DNA from: Olleya sp. Bg11-27
GTDB lineage: Bacteria; Bacteroidota; Bacteroidia; Flavobacteriales; Flavobacteriaceae
Length of the DNA: 64,000 bases
NCBI RefSeq assembly: GCF_002831645.1
Contig: NZ_CP025117.1
Span: forward strand, 248,001-312,000
Direction: 5' to 3'
Below the pieces are notes generated by a model, which searched no databases, was not told the origin of the DNA, and was given only the letters and a program-made list of their open reading frames with translations. Position numbers and translations under genes: made by a program. This document shows positions 18,046 to 26,596 of this stretch, piece after piece (the stretch's first letter is position 1; the number at the start of each line of letters is the position of its first letter).

Positions 18046-19290
18046 TTATTTTTTGAATTTAGAATCAAACATAAAAAAGAGCACTTGTATTACTAACAAT
18101 AAAACCATTGCTATAATTTGCATATGCACTACTTGTTCTAAACTTTCATGAAAAAAGACAACTAATCCCATTTGAAGCGTTCCAAAAACACCTGAAATAA
18201 CGACAGGAATATATCTGTCCAATGATAAATAATAGTAAGCAAAGATATTAGAGATAGCAAACAAGCCAGTAGCCAGAGCGTATTTCCATAATAAAGGTGC
18301 CATTGCTAAATAACTATCACCAAATAATAGTGTTATGGCTGTTCTAGGAAATAACGCACAGCCAATAACAATTGTCGTTGCGATTGCTGCAATATAACCT
18401 ACGTATTTAAATAATATTGGCGCTGTTGCTTTACCTTCCTTTTTAAGCTGAACCACTGTTGGTAGTAACAACATGACAAACATCCAAGCCACAAAATATA
18501 CTATACGACCAATCAAAGCTAGTGACGCATATAATCCTGCGTCGTAAGAGTCAAAGTAATGTTTAACCAATAAGATATCACTATTGTTAATTATTATCTG
18601 TGTTAGCTCGTAAAATGCCGTTATTACAAAAAAGCTTTTAACTTGTTTGGATTGACTAGCTTCAATTGCAATAGTCTTTTTAAAATTTAAATTTTTGAAT
18701 TTAAAAGGCACTAAACCAAAACCAAAAGAAATTAAAATCCCAACCGCAATAACTACAGAAGATTGCATATCAAATAAAAAGATTAAACCTAAAGTGATTA
18801 CTAATCGGCTTAACATTTCGGCTTGATAAGTAATGGATAATGATTTAAATTCTTTTTTACCCTGAAACACGCCTCTATTCACACTCATTAAAAAATAGAT
18901 TGGCACTCCAATTCCAAATATGGTAAACATTGCAGAAGACGAAGTATTAAATACCGATTGTAACTGTTTGGCAAAAACAATAATTAAAGCACCAAAGCCT
19001 AAACCAACAACCGTTGCGTTTTTATAAATTGTAGCAACAAAATTGGTAAACGTTTCGTTTTCAAAAATCACAGAAAATTTAGCCGTTACTAATTGAAACG
19101 TCATCGCCACAAAAGATAACACCAGCAAAAAAGTAATTAATACTGCGGCATCCGCAAATTGAGCAGGACCTAAAACACGTCCTAAAATAAGATTGTACAA
19201 ATAATTCCCTCCATTGACTGCTAAAACACTTAGCATAAACACTTGTTCCGGAGTTACTTTTTTAGTTTTTAAAAGAGTTAAAATAGACAT
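18046..19290 (-). CDS. Wzx-like polysaccharide flippase (MOP superfamily)
   Basis: The 414-residue protein has about twelve hydrophobic helices spread over its whole length and the early LGPAQFADAAVLITF stretch that resembles oligosaccharide flippases of the MATE/MOP type. Such proteins move lipid-linked oligosaccharide across the inner membrane. It follows the STAS gene by 26 bp and shares its promoter (site 3). No Wzy polymerase is recognisable in the window, so the polymerisation step is unassigned. Confidence 0.8.
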   Translation of the reverse strand: MSILTLLKTKKVTPEQVFMLSVLAVNGGNYLYNLILGRVLGPAQFADAAVLITFLLVLSFVAMTFQLVTAKFSVIFENETFTNFVATIYKNATVVGLGFGALIIVFAKQLQSVFNTSSSAMFTIFGIGVPIYFLMSVNRGVFQGKKEFKSLSITYQAEMLSRLVITLGLIFLFDMQSSVVIAVGILISFGFGLVPFKFKNLNFKKTIAIEASQSKQVKSFFVITAFYELTQIIINNSDILLVKHYFDSYDAGLYASLALIGRIVYFVAWMFVMLLLPTVVQLKKEGKATAPILFKYVGYIAAIATTIVIGCALFPRTAITLLFGDSYLAMAPLLWKYALATGLFAISNIFAYYYLSLDRYIPVVISGVFGTLQMGLVVFFHESLEQVVHMQIIAMVLLLVIQVLFFMFDSKFKK

Positions 19291-19316
19291 CTTATAGGTT
19301 GGTTTGGGGTTACTAA

Positions 19317-19595
19317 TTAGGCTACTTTAGGATACTGAAATGCTTCGTAGATTACTTCACTTCTATTTCCTTCTACAAAAAACATCATGTTATTTTTTAC
19401 GCCATTGACATACATTGCTTTTAATATTTGCATTGCAGACTCGTCAATATCTTTTACCTTATCGATATTTAAAGTTACATTTTTAAAAGCATTTAAAATA
19501 AAATTAAAATGAGATTTAAAATTATTTACAGTTTCAGTATTTAATGTTCCTTCTAAAGTAATTGTATTATCTTGTTGTGTAATTCTAAGTGCCAT
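19317..19595 (-). CDS. STAS-domain anti-anti-sigma-like protein
   Basis: The 92-residue protein is a lone STAS domain: beta start ALRITQQDN, then LNIDKVKDIDESAMQILKAMY, where S53 occupies the usual phosphoserine position (family motif DSSG). I chose ATG at 19595; an upstream TTG frame to 19637 runs into the predicted -7 box (19635-19642). STAS proteins usually bind a switch kinase, yet no RsbW-like kinase is in the window. Here the gene leads the flippase operon, so it may regulate polysaccharide export. Confidence 0.75.
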   Translation of the reverse strand: MALRITQQDNTITLEGTLNTETVNNFKSHFNFILNAFKNVTLNIDKVKDIDESAMQILKAMYVNGVKNNMMFFVEGNRSEVIYEAFQYPKVA

Positions 19596-19634
19596 AAGTG
19601 TTATATTTAAATTATTATTGTCTGATTTCTGACA

Positions 19635-19698
19635 CAAAGATGCAACACAACTCCCTCAAATTCAGATGTATTTCGACGAGTGGACCATTGGTGTAGAT
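19635..19698 (-). promoter_or_regulatory. Promoter with direct-repeat activator site (site 3)
   Basis: Minus strand: TCTACAC (19697-19691), 14 nt, TCGAAAT (19676-19670) within CCACTCGTCGA, 27 bp, then CATCTTTG (19642-19635), one mismatch from TAnnTTTG. The repeat period is 21 bp as elsewhere, but the offset to the -7 box is 21 bp shorter than at sites 1, 2 and 5, which is two helical turns. It drives the STAS-flippase operon and sits ~45 bp upstream of the divergent TPR/barrel gene. Confidence 0.62.
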
Positions 19699-19741
19699 GA
19701 ATGAATGGATATGAATGCCTAACTTGCAAGTGAATTAAAAC

Positions 19742-21808
19742 ATGAACATGAAACTCAAATTTCTCACCCTACTTACCCTACTATTAACTGTTGCTTTTAG
19801 TCATGCTCAAGATATGCAAGAAGGCTTTACCTATTTAGAAACGGGTAAGTACGCTAAAGCGGAAACATTTTTCAGTACGATATTAAAAGAGTATCCAGAC
19901 AATAAGACTGCTAGGCTATGTTATGGTCGTGCTATTGGGTTAAACGGAAAACCAGAAGACGCCAATACCCTTTTTACAAATCTATTAGCAGACTACCCAA
20001 CGGATTTTGAGGTGAAATTAAATTATGGCGAATCGTTATTATGGACTAGTAATTTTCCAAAAGCAAAAACCTACTTTAAAAGTTTAATAGACGAAGACCC
20101 AAAAAGTTTTCCAGCATTATTAAGTTATGCCAATACCCTATCCAATTTAAAGGAATATGAAGCGGCCCTAAAATATGTCGATAAAGCTTTAGACGTTTTA
20201 CCAGGAAATCCAAATGCATTAACCTCCAAAAAATACATGTATTTAGGCTATGCCTATCAAAAGCAACAAGTACAACAGTATGATGAAGCAGAAATATTAC
20301 TTAAAAAAAACCTAGCATTGTTTAATAACGACAAAGACACCTTATTAAACTTAGCTAACTTATATTTAATTGCAAACAGATTAGACGATGCCCAAGCAAC
20401 CTATGCTATTTTAGCTGAAAACCCTGAAAATAAAATTACAGCATTAAACGGCTCTGCTTTAGTATCTCACCTAAACGGAAAAGAAAAAGAGGCTTTACAA
20501 TTAAGTCAACAAGCTTATGATAGTTTAGAGGCTTCTACAGATCCAACAGTAACGCAACAAACCACAGAGCGTTATGCACAAGCTTTAATTTGGAATAAAA
20601 AATATAAAACTGCGGATACGCTTATCGCGAAATTAATCGAAACTAAACCTAATGATAATTGGGTTTTAGCTTTACGTGCTACCCTTAATATTTATAAAAG
20701 TGATTTTAAAAAGAGTGTTATGGACTATGACCAAATTTTGGTTAATGATAGTACATCGTTTGATGGTAACTTAGGAAATGCAAACGCGCTAAAAGCTTTA
20801 GGAAAATATGATGCAGCTTATACCTCTGCAGAAAACACCTTAAAATTTTACGACAACCAAAAGGATGCATCCAATTTTATAAAAAACCTCAACACAACCT
20901 TTACACCAAATTACGAAGGAAAAACATCGTACACCTTTGATAATGGAGACAACGAAGCTTTTGCTTTTAATAACAATTTAGAGTTTCCGTTTTCAACAAA
21001 ATTCAAACTTTTAGGAAGTTATAACTATAGAAGCACCAATAACCCAGTGACTAATAATGAAGCGACATCACATGACGTTAACTTTGGGCTTTCTTATCAG
21101 CTACTTCCAAACGTAACCTTTAAAGGTACTGCAGGACTAACCTCTGCAAAGGCAACCACTAATGATTACACACAATTATTAACAGATCTATCCTTTAATA
21201 TTAAACCTTTTAAATTACAAGATTTAACTGTTGGTTACAAACGTGAATTACAAAGTTTTAATGCCGAGTTATTAGATCGTGAAATTGTACAGAATAACTT
21301 TTATGCCAACTACAGCTTAAACACCAATTTTAATGTCGGTTGGTTTACACAATACTTTTACACCAGTCAGAGTGATGACAATGCAAGAAACCTTTTATTT
21401 ACCTCATTATATTATAACATTTTACCAAAACCATCACTTAAAGCAGGTATCAACTACCAATACATTACTTTTAAAAATCAAGTCCCAACCATTTATTTTT
21501 CTCCTGAAACCTTTAATGCTGCTGAAGTATTTGCAAACATTATTAAAGATGAAGCCATTACAAAACCTAAAGAATGGTTTTACGAATTAACGGCTGCCAC
21601 AGGATTACAATATATAGATGACGATAGTAGCCAAAGCACCTACAGAATACAAGGAAAATTAGGTTACAAATTCTCGGAACGTTGCTTAGCTAACCTATTT
21701 ACAACACGTAGTAATATTGCATCCGCCACTGCTGCAGGATTTACTTTTAACGAAATTGGTTTACGCTTTAAATGGCTTTTATTTGAGAAGCCTGTTTTTA
21801 GAGACTAA
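19742..21808 (+). CDS. TPR and outer-membrane beta-barrel protein (YaiO/BcsC/PgaA-like)
   Basis: The 688-residue protein has a signal peptide (ending AFSHAQ, about residue 23), roughly ten TPR-like helical repeats over residues 25-380, and a C-terminal ~300-residue domain of alternating beta strands (KTSYTFDNGDNEAF to the end), ending in a charged segment. This TPR-plus-barrel plan is that of polysaccharide export porins. It probably spans the outer membrane and receives the EPS. The start could also be the second Met, two codons on (19748). Confidence 0.8.
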   Translation: MNMKLKFLTLLTLLLTVAFSHAQDMQEGFTYLETGKYAKAETFFSTILKEYPDNKTARLCYGRAIGLNGKPEDANTLFTNLLADYPTDFEVKLNYGESLLWTSNFPKAKTYFKSLIDEDPKSFPALLSYANTLSNLKEYEAALKYVDKALDVLPGNPNALTSKKYMYLGYAYQKQQVQQYDEAEILLKKNLALFNNDKDTLLNLANLYLIANRLDDAQATYAILAENPENKITALNGSALVSHLNGKEKEALQLSQQAYDSLEASTDPTVTQQTTERYAQALIWNKKYKTADTLIAKLIETKPNDNWVLALRATLNIYKSDFKKSVMDYDQILVNDSTSFDGNLGNANALKALGKYDAAYTSAENTLKFYDNQKDASNFIKNLNTTFTPNYEGKTSYTFDNGDNEAFAFNNNLEFPFSTKFKLLGSYNYRSTNNPVTNNEATSHDVNFGLSYQLLPNVTFKGTAGLTSAKATTNDYTQLLTDLSFNIKPFKLQDLTVGYKRELQSFNAELLDREIVQNNFYANYSLNTNFNVGWFTQYFYTSQSDDNARNLLFTSLYYNILPKPSLKAGINYQYITFKNQVPTIYFSPETFNAAEVFANIIKDEAITKPKEWFYELTAATGLQYIDDDSSQSTYRIQGKLGYKFSERCLANLFTTRSNIASATAAGFTFNEIGLRFKWLLFEKPVFRD

Positions 21809-21852
21809 ATCTAATAACGCTTAAAATAAAACATAAATAATAAAAAAAAAAA

Positions 21853-21885
21853 AAAAACACAAGCATTACGCTTGTGTTTTTAGTA
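21853..21885. terminator. Bidirectional terminator
   Basis: AAACACAAGC-ATTAC-GCTTGTGTTT forms a 10-bp perfect stem flanked by a run of about fifteen A (left) and T5 (right). It separates the convergent barrel and redoxin genes. Confidence 0.88.
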
Positions 21886-21905
21886 TAAAGGATAGTGCTA
21901 TTAAA

Positions 21906-22640
21906 TTATCCTCTACTTGCTTTTACTGGACATCCTATTGCCTTTGTTAAAGTAACCGCTGGTTTTTCTCCGGCTTCTAATGCTTTAATCGCGTCTTCAA
22001 CATATTTAACTTTTACATCCTCTGGTGATTTAGAATTATCATCAATTGCACCAATATATTGGACTTTACGATCTTTATCCAATACAAATACGTGCGGTGT
22101 TCTTACAGCTCCGTATTGTGGATATATTTTTTGTCCTTCATCAACTAAGTATGCAAACGGAAATCCTTTTTCTTTAGCTCTAGCTTGCATTGCGGCATAA
22201 CCTTCTTTTTCGTTTTCAGGGCTATTTGGATTGATTGCTATTACAGCATACCCTTGTGGCGCGTATGTATTGTGTAACGCGATTAAACGGTCTTCATATA
22301 ATTTTGCAAAAGGACACTCGTTACAAGTAAAGGTTACAATATACCCTTTAGCATCTTTTACACTTGCTAAAGACACCATTGCGCCATCTACATTTTTAAG
22401 ATTAAAATCCGTTGCAACGTCTCCAATGTTATACCCTCCAATTTCTTCTAACGTTTTAGTTTGCTCTGGACTACCGCCTTTTGGTGGTCCTTTTCTATCA
22501 CCTCCATGCGGTGGGCCTTTTCGGTCACCCTCATGATGCTTATCGTCCGGTCCATGTTTATGATCTCCTTTGTCCTTACAAGACACTAGTACAATTGCAC
22601 ACAATGCAATCATAGATAATACTGCAGTTATTCTTTTCAT
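21906..22640 (-). CDS. Redoxin-family lipoprotein with His/Gly/Pro-rich linker
   Basis: The 244-residue protein has a lipoprotein signal (IVLVSC, Cys at ~21), a linker of ~40 residues rich in His, Asp, Lys, Gly and Pro (HKHGPDDKHHEGD), and an AhpC/TSA-like thioredoxin fold with CNECPFAKLYEDR (a C-x2-C active site) and RTPHVFVLD. The tail holds AIGCPVK, an extra Cys conserved in this redoxin subgroup. It probably sits in the envelope; the His-rich linker may bind metal. It follows the TlpA-like gene by 6 bp, so they form an operon. Confidence 0.78.
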   Translation of the reverse strand: MKRITAVLSMIALCAIVLVSCKDKGDHKHGPDDKHHEGDRKGPPHGGDRKGPPKGGSPEQTKTLEEIGGYNIGDVATDFNLKNVDGAMVSLASVKDAKGYIVTFTCNECPFAKLYEDRLIALHNTYAPQGYAVIAINPNSPENEKEGYAAMQARAKEKGFPFAYLVDEGQKIYPQYGAVRTPHVFVLDKDRKVQYIGAIDDNSKSPEDVKVKYVEDAIKALEAGEKPAVTLTKAIGCPVKASRG

Positions 22641-22646
22641 CTTAAA

Positions 22647-23186
22647 TTAGTTATTAATTGTATTATTTATTTCAGTTTCTAAATCAGTTTCACTTTCAAA
22701 CGAGCGCTCAAAAAACGCACGCTTTGTATTATTAAAAATAATGGTATACGGTATGGCTCCCGACCAATTAGGATCTATTTTATTTATCCAGGTATTAGCA
22801 TCGGGGTCATCTAAAATCACTACTTTATTAGTAATATTTTTTTGCTTTAAAAAGGGCTTTAGTTTGGTCTCAATATCTTTAGGAAAATCCATACTAACCA
22901 ATAACACCTCAACCTCAGGATGTTTATCTGCATAAGCTTTTATATATGGTAGTTCTTTAACGCAAGGGGCGCACCACATAGCCCAGAAATTAACAATGTA
23001 AGTTTTGTTATGCTCTGTATATAACAAAGGTTCTAACTGGTCAAAATTATAAACAGGAATAGTATCGTTATTTGCAATAACTACAGCATTACTTTTAGTA
23101 TTGTTACAGCTTACAACTAAGCAGAACACAACCAACATCATAAGTGGTCGTTGCCATTTTTGTTTTAAAAAGAATGTTTTTTCCAA
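22647..23186 (-). CDS. TlpA-like thioredoxin lipoprotein
   Basis: The 179-residue protein has a lipoprotein signal (LVVSC, Cys at ~27) and a thioredoxin fold with the active site NFWAMWCAPCVKELPYI and the cis-Pro region GAIPYTIIF. Proteins of this type are periplasm-facing disulfide reductants, often for cytochrome c assembly or oxidative stress. It is the first gene of a two-gene operon with the redoxin. Confidence 0.82.
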   Translation of the reverse strand: MEKTFFLKQKWQRPLMMLVVFCLVVSCNNTKSNAVVIANNDTIPVYNFDQLEPLLYTEHNKTYIVNFWAMWCAPCVKELPYIKAYADKHPEVEVLLVSMDFPKDIETKLKPFLKQKNITNKVVILDDPDANTWINKIDPNWSGAIPYTIIFNNTKRAFFERSFESETDLETEINNTINN

Positions 23187-23246
23187 AATTAAGATAGGAT
23201 TAAAAACATTAGACTTTTTAAATCTAGGAAGGTTTAATTTGGGGTA

Positions 23247-25202
23247 CTAATTATTAAACTTAATATAATCCATTATTATTTTAGGTTTTGATTTTGGTAA
23301 ACTAATTTGTGTTTCCTCAACATAAACATCTTTCATTTTTTCTTTTATTGGTATTGGGTTCTTAAAAAAACTTTCTAGATTATCTGAAAACTCATCTTCA
23401 TTATGATAATATTTAATCTTTGAATGAAAAAAATCATCAATTTTAACACCACTTCCAGTTGTCTTAATCCGACCTTTTCCAAAAGTTCCATTTTCAAAAT
23501 AGTTTTCTATCAAAGAAAAGTCCGTTATCGAAACACCTTCAATTTCATAACCAGAAAAAATAGGGTAATTTGTAATAACTAATTTAACTAATGGTTTAGA
23601 GAAGCAAATCTCACTTTCAAATTCTTTAAAATTATTCTTTAAAAAATCAGTTTTACGTTTTACCTGATTAGCACCTTCAGACAACCTCTCATTCATATTA
23701 AAATAATCTCTAGGATCAAATGGGTATTTAATGCATTTCACCTCTGCTACTATTGTGATATTCTTTAATTCTAATATTAAATCAATCTCTTCAAATTCAC
23801 CTTTGTTATTTCTGAAAATATTTCTTTTAGAAAGATCCCCTTTAAAATCTTTATTTTTCAAAGTATTAACTAACATACTTTTTATATAATTCTCAAATAA
23901 CTCACCTCGTTTATCTAAATCATAGCCTCCCTTTTCAAGCCAAAAATCAAGCATTCTCAAAATATTAGGATATAATAGAGGTAACATTATTGGAACTAAA
24001 TATTTTCCAAATTCTATAATTGGTCTTTCCCAAATATTGTAATATCCATCATTATGACAAAACAGCCCTATTGTTTGATTAACTTGTTTTATCGAATAGC
24101 TTGTCTTTGCTGTTATATATTGTACTAAATCATATTTTTTTATCTTGATTTTATAAAGATTAAAAGAAAAAACACTTTCCTCTGTTTCTTCTTTTTTTAG
24201 CTCTTGAGCTTTATGAAACAAATATTGTACTTCTGTATATATCAGTAAAACATCATACAGGTTAATATTAATTAAATTAGGTAAGTTTTCATTTCTAATA
24301 AATCCATAATATGTTATTAAGCTCGCATAAGATTGCAACTCTAAAAAGACCGATTCTTTCTCATAACCATCTGCTAAAGTGTACTTCAACTCATTGTTAA
24401 TTATTTCAACACTTTTTAACCTTTTAGCTTTTCTTTTCTTATTTGCTTCTTTTATAATTAGCTTGTAGAACATGGTCTTGTATTGAAAATTTTTCAACAA
24501 CATCATTCTAGTAGAAAATATATTTCTACGTAATCTATACTCTCCGATCTTGTTTAAAAACTGCCTTTCAACATCTATTAATTTTATTTTCAATTCATTA
24601 GTCTCTTTCAAGTAATTAATAGAATAGTCTTCCCAAACAGCAATATCATAACTAACCTTTATTACCACATAGATATTAGCATAACCTAATAGATTAGCAC
24701 AACTATCTATATTACATAATTCAAAATCAATATTATTACTGTCTACATAATTTTTAAACACCTCATTCATTACCAAGTTTAATCCATCATGACTTGCCTC
24801 TAAAGCCCCCTGCGAATCTATTTCTCCTAGTTCCGGAATACTTGATTTCAAAGTACTATTAACCATTGAGTCATAATCCAAATCTTTTCTACTATTAAAC
24901 ATTTTCCTTTCATGCTGTCCTATTAGATATAAATTTCTATTTGAGAATGTTATAAGTATTTCGAGAAACGTTTCTTTTGATAAATTGTTTTTTCCTATTG
25001 TATCTTCGTAGTAATTTTTTAAATCATTAAAATAGGAATTAAAAAATATTGAATACAATACACCATGTCTCAGTGGCAAATCTTCATTTAACCTTGGTGA
25101 TTTTTTTAGATATTCCAAGATATAGTCAATATCAAATTCTGAATTATAAGGCATAAACCTTTTATCTTTTCTAATTTTACTTTTAATCTTTGATTTTGAC
25201 AT
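23247..25202 (-). CDS. Large protein with a C-terminal PD-(D/E)XK nuclease-like domain
   Basis: I do not recognise the 651-residue protein as a whole. Residues ~1-420 are mostly helical and Lys/Asn-rich. Residues ~430-520 show RGELFENYIKSML, then EEIDLILEL and IVAEVKC: D474, E487 and K489 fit the D-(X)n-ExK catalytic core of PD-(D/E)XK nucleases. There is no methyltransferase or helicase next door. Base composition looks more AT-rich than the flanking genes, which could mean acquisition by transfer. A single-gene defence nuclease is possible but unproven. Confidence 0.6.
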   Translation of the reverse strand: MSKSKIKSKIRKDKRFMPYNSEFDIDYILEYLKKSPRLNEDLPLRHGVLYSIFFNSYFNDLKNYYEDTIGKNNLSKETFLEILITFSNRNLYLIGQHERKMFNSRKDLDYDSMVNSTLKSSIPELGEIDSQGALEASHDGLNLVMNEVFKNYVDSNNIDFELCNIDSCANLLGYANIYVVIKVSYDIAVWEDYSINYLKETNELKIKLIDVERQFLNKIGEYRLRRNIFSTRMMLLKNFQYKTMFYKLIIKEANKKRKAKRLKSVEIINNELKYTLADGYEKESVFLELQSYASLITYYGFIRNENLPNLININLYDVLLIYTEVQYLFHKAQELKKEETEESVFSFNLYKIKIKKYDLVQYITAKTSYSIKQVNQTIGLFCHNDGYYNIWERPIIEFGKYLVPIMLPLLYPNILRMLDFWLEKGGYDLDKRGELFENYIKSMLVNTLKNKDFKGDLSKRNIFRNNKGEFEEIDLILELKNITIVAEVKCIKYPFDPRDYFNMNERLSEGANQVKRKTDFLKNNFKEFESEICFSKPLVKLVITNYPIFSGYEIEGVSITDFSLIENYFENGTFGKGRIKTTGSGVKIDDFFHSKIKYYHNEDEFSDNLESFFKNPIPIKEKMKDVYVEETQISLPKSKPKIIMDYIKFNN

Positions 25203-25229
25203 TAAAGTGTTTTAAATAACAAGTATTAA

Positions 25230-25273
25230 TAAATATACCACTTAAATAAAACCTAGAATTACGGTTTTCCGTA
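25230..25273 (-). promoter_or_regulatory. Promoter module with CCGTAATTCTAG element (copy A)
   Basis: Minus strand: GGAAAACCGTAATTCTAGG (25270-25252), 15 bp from CTAG to TATATTTA (25237-25230), a -7-like box, with the start codon about 28 nt beyond. TACGG-AAAA-CCGTA at 25273-25260 is a perfect palindrome. The same element at the same spacing precedes the PD40 gene (copy B, 26461-26501). Confidence 0.5.
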
Positions 25274-25392
25274 TTCAGTATGTTAAATTTTCAAAAAGAA
25301 AAAAAATCTTCAGTCTTCCTCTTTGAAAATGACAAGTCGTGTCAAAATTCAATTATAAAAAAAGACATTAAGATTATAAAGCTAACTTCAAT

Positions 25393-25425
25393 CCTGTCAT
25401 TAAGAGCACAGCGAATACTCTCGAC
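25393..25425. repeat. Degenerate TGTCATT-AGAGC repeat copy
   Basis: CTGTCATTAAGAGCACAGCG at about 25395-25414, followed by AATACTCTC, resembles the repeat copies at 16153-16295 and 17905-17925. It lies just downstream of the PD40 gene. Confidence 0.4.
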
Positions 25426-25445
25426 TAATAAAAACAATAATTATC

Positions 25446-26426
25446 TTACAACCCTAACTCTAGTGCATCTAATCCAATGGCGTAAATATTCGCTGTTCCG
25501 TTTTGAGCTCTATTAGCAAATGCTTTTAATTCTTTTACTGTGTTTATTTTAGATGAATCAACGACAAATCTTTCACTTGAAAAATAGAAATTGTTTCGGT
25601 TAACATCCACAAAAGGACAAAAATCTAACTTTTCGGAATTAATGTCTTTCCCCATGTTCTTAGATGGACTCCAATGACCACTCTTATCTTTTACGCTATA
25701 ATATAAATCGCCACCTCCAAAACCATCTGCCCTTCCGTAAGAACTAAATATCAATACATTTTCTTCAGGAGTAACATAAGCATTAAACTCATAATACTTT
25801 GTATTTATAGTACTATCTAAAACGGTTGCTTTTTGATAAACGCCATTGACTTTTTTGGACATAAAAATATCTTCTTTACCAATTCCTTCTGCTTTAGTTG
25901 CTGTAAAATAAAGATTCCCATTATTGCTAACAGAAGGATAAAATTCGTCTTCCTCTGTATTGATAGTCGTGTTTAACGCTTTTGGTTGTCCCCATTGACC
26001 ATCTGTTTTAGTACTGTACCAAATATTATAATCTTTACGTGTACTATCCTTGTCTATTGGTCTATTGGATGCAAAAAACAAGGTATTGCCTTGGTTCGCA
26101 TAAAACGGTTCGATATCTTGATAAGTGCCCGAAAAAGAAACTAATTCTGGATCACTCCAGACTCCATCTACTTTATCAAGCTGCACTAAACTTCTTCTTT
26201 GCTGTTTGTAATCGCCTAAAGTATAGATTAACTGATTCCCATCAGGCGAAATAGCAAGATCACGCTCGTATAATCCAGTAGAAACAACACCATCTCCAAA
26301 TAGCGCAACACTATTTGTGGTTACTTCTAAATTTAATGTGACTGCCTGTTCTGTTTTAGTGTCTTTGCAACTTAAATTAATTAAAGCTATAACCAAAACT
26401 AATAATGGCGTGTATTTTAATCTCAT
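25446..26426 (-). CDS. PD40/WD40-like beta-propeller lipoprotein
   Basis: The 326-residue protein has a lipoprotein signal (ALINLSC, Cys at 20) and five or six PD40-type blades: LAISPDGNQLIYT, TLFFASNRP, NLYFTATKA, VLIFSSYGRADGFGGGDLYYS and NFYFSSERF. Such propellers resemble the TolB domain and OmpA-linked PD40 proteins of Bacteroidota. It is expected on the outer-membrane side and binds protein or peptidoglycan in relatives; the partner is unknown. Confidence 0.8.
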   Translation of the reverse strand: MRLKYTPLLVLVIALINLSCKDTKTEQAVTLNLEVTTNSVALFGDGVVSTGLYERDLAISPDGNQLIYTLGDYKQQRRSLVQLDKVDGVWSDPELVSFSGTYQDIEPFYANQGNTLFFASNRPIDKDSTRKDYNIWYSTKTDGQWGQPKALNTTINTEEDEFYPSVSNNGNLYFTATKAEGIGKEDIFMSKKVNGVYQKATVLDSTINTKYYEFNAYVTPEENVLIFSSYGRADGFGGGDLYYSVKDKSGHWSPSKNMGKDINSEKLDFCPFVDVNRNNFYFSSERFVVDSSKINTVKELKAFANRAQNGTANIYAIGLDALELGL

Positions 26427-26460
26427 GGGTTATAATTTAGAAGAGTTATTGTTAGACGCC

Positions 26461-26501
26461 TAAAGATACTACTAAAATCAAATCTAGAATTACGGTATTC
26501 C
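26461..26501 (-). promoter_or_regulatory. Promoter module with CCGTAATTCTAG element (copy B)
   Basis: Minus strand: GGAATACCGTAATTCTAG (26501-26484), 15 bp, TATCTTTA (26468-26461). Spacing and about two thirds of the bases over ~60 bp match copy A upstream of the nuclease-like gene, although here the palindrome is only half conserved. Confidence 0.5.
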
Positions 26502-26547
26502 AAATGCGCTATGCTTAATTTTTAAAAAACACTAAAGCCTCAACAAC

Positions 26548-26580
26548 AAGCCGATTAATATCATTAAATGCACAGCGAAC
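26548..26580. repeat. Degenerate TGTCATT-AGAGC repeat copy
   Basis: ATCATTAAATGCACAGCGAA at about 26550-26569 is a weaker relative of the copy at 25393-25425 and lies in the equivalent place, 3' of the APC permease gene. Confidence 0.35.
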
Positions 26581-26596
26581 CATCTCTAATTAACGA

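Noticed and set aside
19596-19637. Longer STAS protein starting at 19637
   Set aside because: The start would be a TTG inside the predicted -7 box (19635-19642), hence upstream of the expected transcript; ATG at 19595 begins the STAS fold.
25280-25516. 78-residue plus-strand frame between two minus-strand genes
   Set aside because: It runs through the promoter module and repeat and into the end of the PD40 gene; no start context or protein-like pattern.
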